Below, piece by piece: positions 1-6,167 of a stretch of DNA of 18,514 bases (the stretch's first letter is position 1; the number at the start of each line of letters is the position of its first letter). The stretch comes from Gracilaria caudata. Taxonomy: Eukaryota > Rhodophyta > Florideophyceae > Gracilariales > Gracilariaceae. The notes below the pieces were generated by a model. That model did not search any database. It was not told the origin of the DNA and was given only the letters and a program-made list of their open reading frames with translations. Position numbers and translations under genes: made by a program. Where the stretch lies: the NCBI GenBank assembly GCA_030374735.1, contig JASCIV010000488.1:1-18514 (forward strand), written 5' to 3'.

Positions 1-3
1 GGA

Positions 4-30
4 GGGGGGAGCGGAGGGGAGGGGAGCGGG
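4..30 (+). other. G-quadruplex-type G-run cluster
   Basis: Four runs of three or more G lie at 4-9, 16-19, 21-24 and 28-30 with loops of 6, 1 and 3 bases, which fits the usual G-quadruplex pattern. It sits about 380 bp upstream of the SOUL start in very GC-rich DNA. The pattern is seen; that it folds or acts in the promoter is inference. Confidence 0.35.
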
Positions 31-410
31 AGAGCAGGGCGTTGGCGGCGAGGGGCGACGGCGCGGTGAGGGAGAGAACCGACGCGCGGCGCCATGGCGC
101 GCGGCTGTGTGGTGCGCGGCGCTTGCCGCTTCGACGCTGGCAGCACGCGCACGTGCGGCCCACGTGGCCACGTCGCGCGACGCCTCTTCGCGTGGCGAGC
201 GGTCGCGCGCGCTGCGCCGCTCGTTGGCACACGCCGCGCGTTGATTGGGCCGCTTGCAAATTTGCAGCTGCGAGCCGCGGCGCGTGCGCGCACGCGAGCG
301 CACGCGAAGCGCGCGTTTTCTGTTTTGAGAGAAAAGTGCTGCGCGGTGCGCGTGGCGCGGGGGGGAAGGGGCGCTGTTGCGCCGAGAAACGACGAAAGAC
401 GAACGCCGAC
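31..410 (+). promoter_or_regulatory. GC-rich upstream region of the SOUL gene
   Basis: This 380-bp stretch is very GC- and CpG-rich and carries long open frames in more than one phase, as expected by chance at this composition. The frame joined to the SOUL start is open back to an ATG at 42, but the encoded extension is Arg/Ala-rich with no recognisable domain, so I treat the stretch as promoter and 5' leader. A CACGTG core lies at 161-166 inside CCACGTGG, a possible bHLH or bZIP site. No TATA box stands out. Confidence 0.4.
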
Positions 411-1106
411 ATGGGTGCCGTTGTGGGGAAGATTAGAGAGGAGACGCCGGCGCACGTTGTGCTGCGTCGCGCGAATGGCTACGAGGTGTGGCGCTACCCG
501 CGCTCCGTCGTGGCCGTGGTGCGCGCCGCCTCGCTCAACGCCGATAACCCGCCGCGCGGCGACGAGTTCACCAACCAGGCGTTCCGCATCCTGGCGCGCT
601 ACATCGGAGTGTTCGGCTCGCCGCAGAATCGCGCCGCGGGCGAGGGCGAATCTGAGCAGTCGCAGAAGCTGGCCATGACTGCGCCCGTCATCATGCCCGC
701 GCCGCAGAAGCTGGCCATGACCGCGCCCGTCATCATGCCCAACTCGCAGCAGGACGCCGCCGACGGCGCGGACTGCATGATGTTTGTGCTGCCGTCGCAC
801 ATCAAGAGCGTGGAGGAGGCGCCGCGTCCGACCAACAGCGCTGTCACCATTGAGCAGTTGCCGCCGAGCAGGTGCGAGGCGGTGTTGGCGTTCAGTGGCT
901 CCGCTTCAATGAAGAACTACGCCGAGAGGGCCAACGAGTTGCTTGCTATGCTCGAACGCGATCGCGTCGCTGTCACGGGCGATTGGAGCGCGCTGGGCTA
1001 CAACCCACCGTTCACGCTGCCGTGGCTGCGCAGGAATGAGGTGCATGTGCCCCTCGATGCCAAGCCCTTCGCGCACATTTCGGGCGAACCGAAGAAGGCC
1101 GACTGA
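411..1106 (+). CDS. SOUL family haem-binding protein
   Basis: A 231-residue protein of the SOUL/HBP family, small soluble proteins that bind haem or tetrapyrroles. The start at 411 is chosen because the protein then opens MGAVVGKIREETP, which resembles plant cytosolic SOUL-1 proteins as I recall them. The family pattern continues with GYEVWRYP (residues 23-30), YIGVFG (64-69), the loop motif LAMTAPVIMP, EEAPRPTN, and near the end WSALGYNPPFTLPWLRRNEV. The loop motif occurs twice in tandem (residues 85-98 and 99-112), encoded by a near-perfect 42-bp DNA repeat. There is no clear targeting peptide from this start, so a cytosolic protein is likely. An in-frame upstream ATG at 42 would add 123 residues without domain support. 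It converges on the SSB gene, with 54 bp between stop codons. Confidence 0.9.
   Translation: MGAVVGKIREETPAHVVLRRANGYEVWRYPRSVVAVVRAASLNADNPPRGDEFTNQAFRILARYIGVFGSPQNRAAGEGESEQSQKLAMTAPVIMPAPQKLAMTAPVIMPNSQQDAADGADCMMFVLPSHIKSVEEAPRPTNSAVTIEQLPPSRCEAVLAFSGSASMKNYAERANELLAMLERDRVAVTGDWSALGYNPPFTLPWLRRNEVHVPLDAKPFAHISGEPKKAD
663..746 (+). repeat. Tandem 42-bp repeat inside the SOUL gene
   Basis: Two direct copies, 663-704 and 705-746, encode QKLAMTAPVIMPAP and QKLAMTAPVIMPNS. The first 36 bases differ at one silent position (ACT/ACC); the last six diverge. The unit is a multiple of three and duplicates the most conserved loop of the SOUL fold, so it keeps the frame. Confidence 0.95.
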
Positions 1107-1160
1107 CTTTTGCGTTTTAATGCACAAGAAACATGAGTAACATAGACTTGTACTAGCGTT

Positions 1161-1724
1161 TCAAAACGGCAGCTTTTTCTCTTGTATCGCCCCTTCTCCG
1201 TCCACTTCAATTTTGACTTCGGCAGCGCGCGGCATGGATAGCACGCGAACCATGCCGAATCCCTGAGAAACGTTCACATTGACGAACTGTCTTCTCTCGC
1301 CGTCTCTGTCCACCGTCTTGATTCTCATCAGCCCCTCCACGTACACCTGCGATCCCGCCGGCAGTTGCTCGAAAAAAGAAAAGCCGGGCGTCGACTGCGA
1401 CACATAAACATTGTGCCATTGTGTATCTTGCTTTGCGTCCGTCCTGCTGCCGCTTGCATGCGTAGTGGCTACGCTTAGACACAGCACGCTTGAACCATCG
1501 TCAAAGCTCCTCGTCTCGGGGACGGCGCCTGTGCGACCGATAAGTGTAAGTTTGCATAAGCTCTTGTACGCTGATTCTTTTCGACGCGCCGATGAGTTTG
1601 CACGCCCGTCTGCTTCGTAGCTGCGTCGCGCTGCCACCGCGGCATTTCTACCCGTTTTGAGCGCGTTGTGGAGAGAAAACCACATGCGCAGACTGTTGGA
1701 TGCCAGCATAGCGTTGTAGAACAA
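1161..1724 (-). CDS. Mitochondrial-type single-stranded DNA-binding protein
   Basis: A 187-residue bacterial-type SSB with an N-terminal presequence. The OB fold spans about residues 56-163: LCKLTLIGRTGAVPETR matches the usual opening strand of SSBs, QWHNVYV (102-108) the central W-H strand, and GSQVYVEGLMRIKTVDRDGE (124-143) the later strands. The first 50 or so residues are rich in Arg, Ala and Ser and nearly lack acids, as in a mitochondrial transit peptide; plastid targeting cannot be excluded. The protein would coat single-stranded organellar DNA during replication. The start could also be Met6 (1709) or Met14. The C-terminus ends EKKLPF, vaguely like the acidic-hydrophobic tip of bacterial SSBs but less acidic. 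It is divergent from Kae1 across 318 bp. Confidence 0.88.
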   Translation of the reverse strand: MFYNAMLASNSLRMWFSLHNALKTGRNAAVAARRSYEADGRANSSARRKESAYKSLCKLTLIGRTGAVPETRSFDDGSSVLCLSVATTHASGSRTDAKQDTQWHNVYVSQSTPGFSFFEQLPAGSQVYVEGLMRIKTVDRDGERRQFVNVNVSQGFGMVRVLSMPRAAEVKIEVDGEGAIQEKKLPF

Positions 1725-2042
1725 GGCTGCGAAACTTGTTTCAGCGTTCCGATTTCGGCGTTTGAGGGAGAACTAGCCTCATACCCAGCGAGAGCGCTGG
1801 AAGAAATATGCTGGTACCGTTCGTACTTGATCCGGGATCATCGCGTGTGACAGTCACGCTTTTCGTACGACGGTGCAACCTTGCCTTTCCCCTGTTTTGT
1901 ACTTTTTTCGCTGTTTTCCAGCTTCAAAGATCAAACTTTAGTAACGTGCTTGATTCCTCGCGGCGGTGCCCCCTTCTCCTTCACCTGCTGCCCAGAGCGG
2001 TCCGGTCCATCTTCACATCGCGCGACGAAAGTGTGATTCGAC
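1725..2042. promoter_or_regulatory. Divergent promoter region, SSB / Kae1
   Basis: This 318-bp stretch separates the two start codons and must hold both promoters. Two dyads lie six bases apart: TGATCCGGGATCA (1828-1840, central G) and GTGACAGTCAC (1847-1857, central A). They are candidate binding sites for dimeric factors. A short pyrimidine-rich stretch follows towards Kae1. No TATA box is evident. Small open frames here have no recognisable product. Confidence 0.5.
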
Positions 2043-3116
2043 ATGGTCGCTCCCTCAGCACCACTTCCCGAAGCCAAGGTGCTGCCCAAACGGTACATAC
2101 TCGGAATGGAGGGCAGCGCCAACAAGATTGGAGTCGCAGTTGTCACCACAGACGGCAAAATCCTGTCAAACGTCCGAGAAACGTTTGTTCCCCCTACAGG
2201 TCACGGCTTCCTCCCCCGTGAAACTGCGGCACACCACCAGAAACACGTAGTTCCTCTTATATTTCGCGCCTTATCCGATGCAGAAGTAACGCCACAGCAA
2301 ATCATTTGCATCGGATATACAAAAGGGCCAGGCATGGGAGCCCCTTTGAGATCGGTTGCCGTTGCTGCTCGCACCATTTCCTTGCTTTGGGATTGTCCTT
2401 TGGTTCCTGTCAATCATTGTGTGGCGCACATTGAAATGGGTAGGCTTGTGACAGGTTCAAGCAACCCGGTCGTTCTATACGTGTCTGGCGGCAATACACA
2501 GGTTATCGCTTACGCCCACAATCGCTATCGCATATTCGGCGAAACGATTGATATCGCTGTCGGAAATTGTCTCGATCGCTTTGCTCGCGTCGTCGGTCTT
2601 TCAAATGACCCATCGCCTGGTTACAACATTGAACAAGCTGCAAAAAGGGGCGACGTCAGCAAGCGTAAGTTTATGGAACTTCCTTATGTTGTAAAAGGAA
2701 TGGATGTCTCATTCTCCGGCTTGTTATCCTTCATTGAAAGTGAGGCCAAAAAGGCGTTAGCCGATGCATCGTATACAGTCGAAGACCTTTGCTTCAGTCT
2801 TCAAGAGACCGTGTTCGCAATGTTAGTGGAGGTCACAGAACGAGCAATGGCCCATTGCGGCCAGAGTGACGTGCTTTGTGTTGGGGGCGTTGGCTGCAAT
2901 GTCAGACTGCAACAAATGCTTAGCGACATGGCTGCAGAACGAGGTGGGCGTGCGTTCTGTACAGATGAACGCTTTTGTATTGACAACGGCGCCATGGTAG
3001 CTTGGACTGCAGCGCTGATGTTTCAGGCGGGAGGTGCTGCTGTTCCAGTGGCTGACGCTACATGCACGCAACGTTTTCGAACCGATGATGTCTACGTCAA
3101 TTGGAGGGACGATTAG
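2043..3116 (+). CDS. OSGEP: KEOPS subunit Kae1/OSGEP, tRNA t6A synthase
   Basis: A 357-residue Kae1/Qri7/TsaD-family enzyme of the cytosolic/nuclear KEOPS type. Kae1 transfers threonylcarbamoyl from TC-AMP to A37 of ANN-decoding tRNAs. Visible motifs are GMEGSANKIG (residues 21-30), GYTKGPGMGAPLR (91-103), the metal ligands H125 and H129 in NHCVAHIEMGR, the nucleotide loop YVSGGNTQ (146-153), IAVGNCLDRFARVV (171-184), and TDERFCIDNGAM (307-318) with metal ligand D314. The end, QRFRTDDVYVNWRDD, is typical of eukaryotic Kae1 rather than the organellar Qri7/OSGEPL1. Length is near the human protein's 335 plus about 18 N-terminal residues. No Bud32 kinase is fused. The start at 2043 is the first ATG of the frame. 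It converges on the THOC3 gene with 77 bp between stops. Confidence 0.96.
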   Translation: MVAPSAPLPEAKVLPKRYILGMEGSANKIGVAVVTTDGKILSNVRETFVPPTGHGFLPRETAAHHQKHVVPLIFRALSDAEVTPQQIICIGYTKGPGMGAPLRSVAVAARTISLLWDCPLVPVNHCVAHIEMGRLVTGSSNPVVLYVSGGNTQVIAYAHNRYRIFGETIDIAVGNCLDRFARVVGLSNDPSPGYNIEQAAKRGDVSKRKFMELPYVVKGMDVSFSGLLSFIESEAKKALADASYTVEDLCFSLQETVFAMLVEVTERAMAHCGQSDVLCVGGVGCNVRLQQMLSDMAAERGGRAFCTDERFCIDNGAMVAWTAALMFQAGGAAVPVADATCTQRFRTDDVYVNWRDD

Positions 3117-3193
3117 CTTTTTTTTGTTAGAACACCTGGGCAAACCTTAGCACGGTGTGCCCCTGTGCCTTCGGTGCGAATGCAAGTGAGTTA

Positions 3194-4153
3194 TCATTTT
3201 GCCCTGGGGAAACCCCACACGTATGTCGCTGGTTGCTCTGTGCCATATCGATCACGTCCACCAAATTTCACAGGCGCATATGCCAGTAGAAGTCGAGAAG
3301 GATGCCAAGCAAACCCGTTTAGTACCGCCACCGTGGGTATTGAATGTACAAGTGAACCTGTAGACGCGTCGGTGATGTCAATCTTTTCCAAATCTCCGGT
3401 CATGGCCAGATATTGCCCTTCATATGAATAATCAACCAATTGGACTGCTTTCTCCCACCGATCGATGGTGAACACGTTAGACAAACTCATCGAATCCCAG
3501 ATACTCACGCATGTATCAAGGCTGGCGATTGCGACGAATCTGCCTTTGGGGTCACATGCAACGCCCATACAAGTATCCACATGACCTTGTATGGTTATAA
3601 TGTGGTCAAGGGAAGGCCATGAGAATGCATTGACGCTACCATCCCCTCGCGTAAACATTACTCTCCTTCCGTCCGGAGTCCATCTGAACTGATTAACTTC
3701 TCCATCAAAAGGCATTTTCTTGCGGACAGTCCATGACAAGCAGTCTACAAAGTAAATCATGTTACTTGAAAGTCCGATCGCAACAGTGTTTCCATCGGGG
3801 GCCCAATCCGCGAACAAGCACTTTGAATCAGTTGGTACCGAATGGATAGCTCTCGACCCGGTTCGCGTGTCGTAGACGTTTATAAGGCAGTCTACACCAC
3901 CAGTGACGAACATATCCGGAGACGTTTGGCTTGGAACTACTGCTTCGATGTTCTTTGTATGGCCAAGACATTCGTGCAGATAGTTGCGCTCTGGGCGGGT
4001 ACTCATTGCAAGACTTTGCGTGTCGTACACCAATACTGTCGAAGCGTCTCCGGCTGCTAATAGTCGAGATCCGTCCAAGTTCCATGCGACGGCGGTGACA
4101 GACGAACGATGACCAAAGCAACGTTTCGATTCCAAGTCGTGAAAAACCGACAT
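3194..4153 (-). CDS. THO complex WD40 subunit (TEX1/THOC3-like)
   Basis: From Met at 4153 this is a 319-residue WD40 propeller, close to plant TEX1 in length. It opens MSVFHDLESKRCFGHRSSV, with the first GH-dipeptide blade about 14 residues in, as in TEX1. Further blades include DMFVTGGVDCLINVYDTRTG, ADWAPDGNTVAIGLSSNMIY, GHVDTCMGVACDPKGRF with ASLDTCVSIWDS, and FAWHPSRLLLAYAP. The order and wording of these blades fit THOC3, a THO/TREX subunit that couples nuclear transcription to mRNA export, though WD40 proteins are easy to confuse. The frame stays open upstream to ATGs at 4255 and 4300, adding up to 49 Ser-rich residues with no domain. On the coding strand a GTGAGT donor-like string lies in that upstream part, so a spliced 5' leader is possible. 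Confidence 0.78.
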   Translation of the reverse strand: MSVFHDLESKRCFGHRSSVTAVAWNLDGSRLLAAGDASTVLVYDTQSLAMSTRPERNYLHECLGHTKNIEAVVPSQTSPDMFVTGGVDCLINVYDTRTGSRAIHSVPTDSKCLFADWAPDGNTVAIGLSSNMIYFVDCLSWTVRKKMPFDGEVNQFRWTPDGRRVMFTRGDGSVNAFSWPSLDHIITIQGHVDTCMGVACDPKGRFVAIASLDTCVSIWDSMSLSNVFTIDRWEKAVQLVDYSYEGQYLAMTGDLEKIDITDASTGSLVHSIPTVAVLNGFAWHPSRLLLAYAPVKFGGRDRYGTEQPATYVWGFPRAK

Positions 4154-4314
4154 GTTGTCGTGGGAGGGTGGCCTACTCACGGAACCAACAGGTACGTTTG
4201 CTGATTTGGCTGCTCTTTTCCCACTGCTACTGCTGGTCAAGAAAGACGAAACCATCCACGGAGACGTTTTCCACAGTGTAACGACAAGACCAGTGTACAA
4301 ACTTCACGAGAACG

Positions 4315-4737
4315 TCAGCATCTTGCGGTTTTGTAAGAAAATGGGGTGATTGTTTGAGACCGCAGAATAGGGAATCGGTTGCTAACCAACTGTTCACGTA
4401 TTCCTGTGTTGGCATTCAAAAGAAAGCCCAACTGCGTTTCGTAGCACAACTCTGGTTCAAAGCCTACTCGCCGACAAACGTTCGCAGCAGTGGCGAGTAG
4501 ACTGTCCAAGTTGATCCGATATCTTAAGCCTTGTAGGCGGGTGCTCAAGCAAGGGTTGCCTACAGATTTCGACCTGAATAATCTAATTACAAAAATCACT
4601 CCTGCACAACCCCTCGTTGTAAACTGCTTCGGCACCTTGCGCAGGTTGGTCATCCGTTGGAGATTTCTGGCCTGCATCTTCGCCCGCTGTATCTTCGTAC
4701 AATGTAACTTTACGATGGTACAGTGTACATGAGTCAC
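4315..4737 (-). CDS. Possible unassigned small protein (140 aa)
   Basis: A minus-strand frame of 140 codons lies between two minus-strand genes. The N-terminal half is basic and Cys/His-bearing. The C-terminal half contains ANVCRRVGFEPELCYETQLG, which faintly recalls the effector domain of LysR-type regulators but is too short and lacks a helix-turn-helix. An 80-codon frame overlaps it on the other strand, showing that open frames arise easily here. It may equally be noncoding 5' sequence of THOC3. I do not assign a function. Confidence 0.18.
   Translation of the reverse strand: MTHVHCTIVKLHCTKIQRAKMQARNLQRMTNLRKVPKQFTTRGCAGVIFVIRLFRSKSVGNPCLSTRLQGLRYRINLDSLLATAANVCRRVGFEPELCYETQLGFLLNANTGIREQLVSNRFPILRSQTITPFSYKTARC
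4718..4728. promoter_or_regulatory. Dyad GTACAGTGTAC
   Basis: Perfect arms GTACA and TGTAC flank a central G. The core TACAGTGTA recurs at 6019-6027. The function is unknown; it could belong to the 3' end of the HeLo-like gene or to the upstream region of THOC3. Confidence 0.35.
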
Positions 4738-4782
4738 GGCTTCACAGCTTTGAAGTGTGAAGGAAGCAAATCAAGCCCAGAT

Positions 4783-4788
4783 TTTATT
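4783..4788 (-). other. Candidate polyadenylation signal of the HeLo-like gene
   Basis: The plus strand reads TTTATT, giving AATAAA on the minus strand about 88 bases past the stop of the gene ending at 4876. Position and strand fit a polyadenylation signal, but whether this lineage uses AATAAA is not shown by the sequence. Confidence 0.4.
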
Positions 4789-4875
4789 CTTTGCGAAAAA
4801 GCACCGCCGAAGGGCTGATCCTTTCCTCTATTCCTCTATAACCTTCGTCTTCCAAGCTCCTTCAGCCCGCCGATT

Positions 4876-5604
4876 TCAGGCTGTTTCGGCCGGAAGACTG
4901 CATTTAAAGTGGTACCAATAAGCTCCATTAAGCAGCAGACTAATTATTATGGAAAACGTCCAAACTCGTGATGGTAGAACATCTGAAACCCCAAAAAACC
5001 TTCCAAGTTCCATGATCCTGATCGAAATCGATGCCTGTTCCCCGCCCAACTTGTCTTCCAGCACCATATTCTTGTGACGGGGCACAACAGGGGTCGCCAA
5101 TCTTTCGTCGGTGGTTATGTTTTCGGCTATAACTATTTCAATGCGATGCATTCTTATGTCACTCAAAACCCGCCATGCAAGATCTAAATGCTCCTTTACA
5201 GAGCAAAGAGCTTCATCAGTGCGCTTGGTTCTCTGAAACTCCTTTCCTTTCATCGCCCATTTACCACACTGATAAAAGAGCCGTCTTCTCCGTGAAAGTA
5301 ACTTGATTTTCATCCGTTTAGGAGTGGAGGAAAACTCGAAGTATTGGCTCAACTCATTCAGTTCAGAGTGAGCTGCTCTCAACGACTTCTTTATCAGGCG
5401 CACATCGTGGCACACGTCTGCGTTTAGTTCCTCTCTTGGTGAATTTTCCAGCTGCTTGAGGGCTCTAGCGATGCGATTATGGACGTCGCGAAGCGCCTCA
5501 AACTGCTGTGGATGATGCCGAAACAGAGTAAGACGCTCGCGTAAATCTGATCCCCGGCTTGCCAGCACATCAACTAGTCCGACAACGTTTCCCAAGACTT
5601 CCAT
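4876..5604 (-). CDS. HeLo/SesA-like helical protein with C-terminal membrane anchor
   Basis: A 242-residue, almost wholly helical protein with no enzyme motif. It opens MEVLGNVVGLVDVLASRGSD, a short amphipathic helix like the start of HeLo, SesA and Fungal_N domains, followed by helices at about residues 33-55 and 63-90. The stretch LFYQCGKWAMKGKEFQ (109-124), then helix EALCSVKEHLDLAWRVL (131-147), matches the W-x-x-K-K-E...L..H...L pattern of those domains as I recall them. Residues 96-128 are strongly basic. Near the end, residues 214-232 (WTFSIIISLLLNGAYWYHF) form one clear membrane segment followed by only ten residues, as in tail-anchored proteins. HeLo-type domains in fungi act at membranes in cell death and often sit at the N-terminus of NLR-like receptors; no nucleotide-binding domain is present here. 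The family call is pattern-based and could be wrong; the tail anchor is firmer. Confidence 0.6.
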   Translation of the reverse strand: MEVLGNVVGLVDVLASRGSDLRERLTLFRHHPQQFEALRDVHNRIARALKQLENSPREELNADVCHDVRLIKKSLRAAHSELNELSQYFEFSSTPKRMKIKLLSRRRRLFYQCGKWAMKGKEFQRTKRTDEALCSVKEHLDLAWRVLSDIRMHRIEIVIAENITTDERLATPVVPRHKNMVLEDKLGGEQASISIRIMELGRFFGVSDVLPSRVWTFSIIISLLLNGAYWYHFKCSLPAETA

Positions 5605-6167
5605 TCCTTCGATTAACCGGGATGCACTTCACAGGTCCCAACGATAGCAAAAGATAGTAGAACACTATCATGCTCGCTATGGGCACACAAGTAACAATTT
5701 TAGTCAACCAAGACACATCGTTCTGTCCTGCTTAAAGGGCTACGAAGGATACATCTGGTACCAGGGTACAACAGAACTCTGCACTTTCGGAACTTTCTCA
5801 GACACAGCTGCGCCGAACCACACACAGCAAACCGCTTCCAGGTAATGGGATACACGACCTGCTCTGAGCATCTCCTGCCAATCGTGTCGTAAGTTCGCGT
5901 TTCCTGTGTTTGGGTTTGTGCAAGTGCGGGATCGTGATTGGTCTTATCTTCGAAACGAAGCCAGTTTTTGCCAACAAGGCGACAGAACAGGTTGTCAACC
6001 AGTGAATCTTCGTCTTTTTACAGTGTAAACAACCGTGGTGGCTAATAGAACGTCTACATAGCCAAGTGTGTTTCTTAGTTAGTGTATCGGTCATGCTTAG
6101 GTCAGGGATGCCTTGCAAGCAGCGGGTTTCCCGCCTTAGCGGGAACACGAAAAACCCGGAATCCATA
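5605..6167. other. Intergenic region between the HEAT and HeLo-like genes
   Basis: This 563-bp stretch lies between the stop of the HEAT gene and the start of the HeLo-like gene, both on the minus strand. A hairpin with arms GATAGT (5653-5658) and ACTATC (5664-5669) and a five-base loop sits about 50-65 bp upstream of the HeLo-like start. A dyad TTTACAGTGTAAA (6017-6029) lies about 145 bp past the HEAT stop and shares its core with the dyad at 4718-4728. A 131-codon minus-strand frame covering part of it has no recognisable product. Confidence 0.45.
6017..6029. promoter_or_regulatory. Dyad TTTACAGTGTAAA
   Basis: Arms TTTACA and TGTAAA flank a central G. The core TACAGTGTA is identical to that of the dyad at 4718-4728. 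Each lies about 145-155 bp past the stop of the upstream minus-strand gene. TGTAA is also the polyadenylation signal of some green algae, so a 3'-end role is possible. Confidence 0.35.

Larger units (their letters stand above)
4154..4875. other. Intergenic region between the HeLo-like gene and THOC3
   Basis: Between the stop of the HeLo-like gene and the THOC3 start, both on the minus strand, lie 722 bp. They must hold the 3' end of the first and the promoter of the second. I see a minus-strand AATAAA at 4783-4788, a dyad GTACAGTGTAC at 4718-4728, a related half-site ACAGTGTA at 4273-4280, and a hairpin with arms CTTCACA (4740-4746) and TGTGAAG (4756-4762). One 140-codon minus-strand frame is listed separately. 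No tRNA was found. Confidence 0.5.

Noticed and set aside
42..410. In-frame N-terminal extension of the SOUL protein
   Set aside because: Arg/Ala-rich with no domain, in DNA so GC-rich that a second frame (94-678) is also open; the family opening MGxVxGKI starts at 411.
4153..4200. Spliced 5' exon of THOC3 suggested by a GTGAGT string
   Set aside because: A donor-like string alone is weak, the frame is open anyway, and the Met at 4153 gives the expected TEX1 length.
4430..4500. Possible tRNA T-arm around GGTTCAAAGCC
   Set aside because: The flanking bases do not pair as a T stem and no acceptor or anticodon stem could be found.
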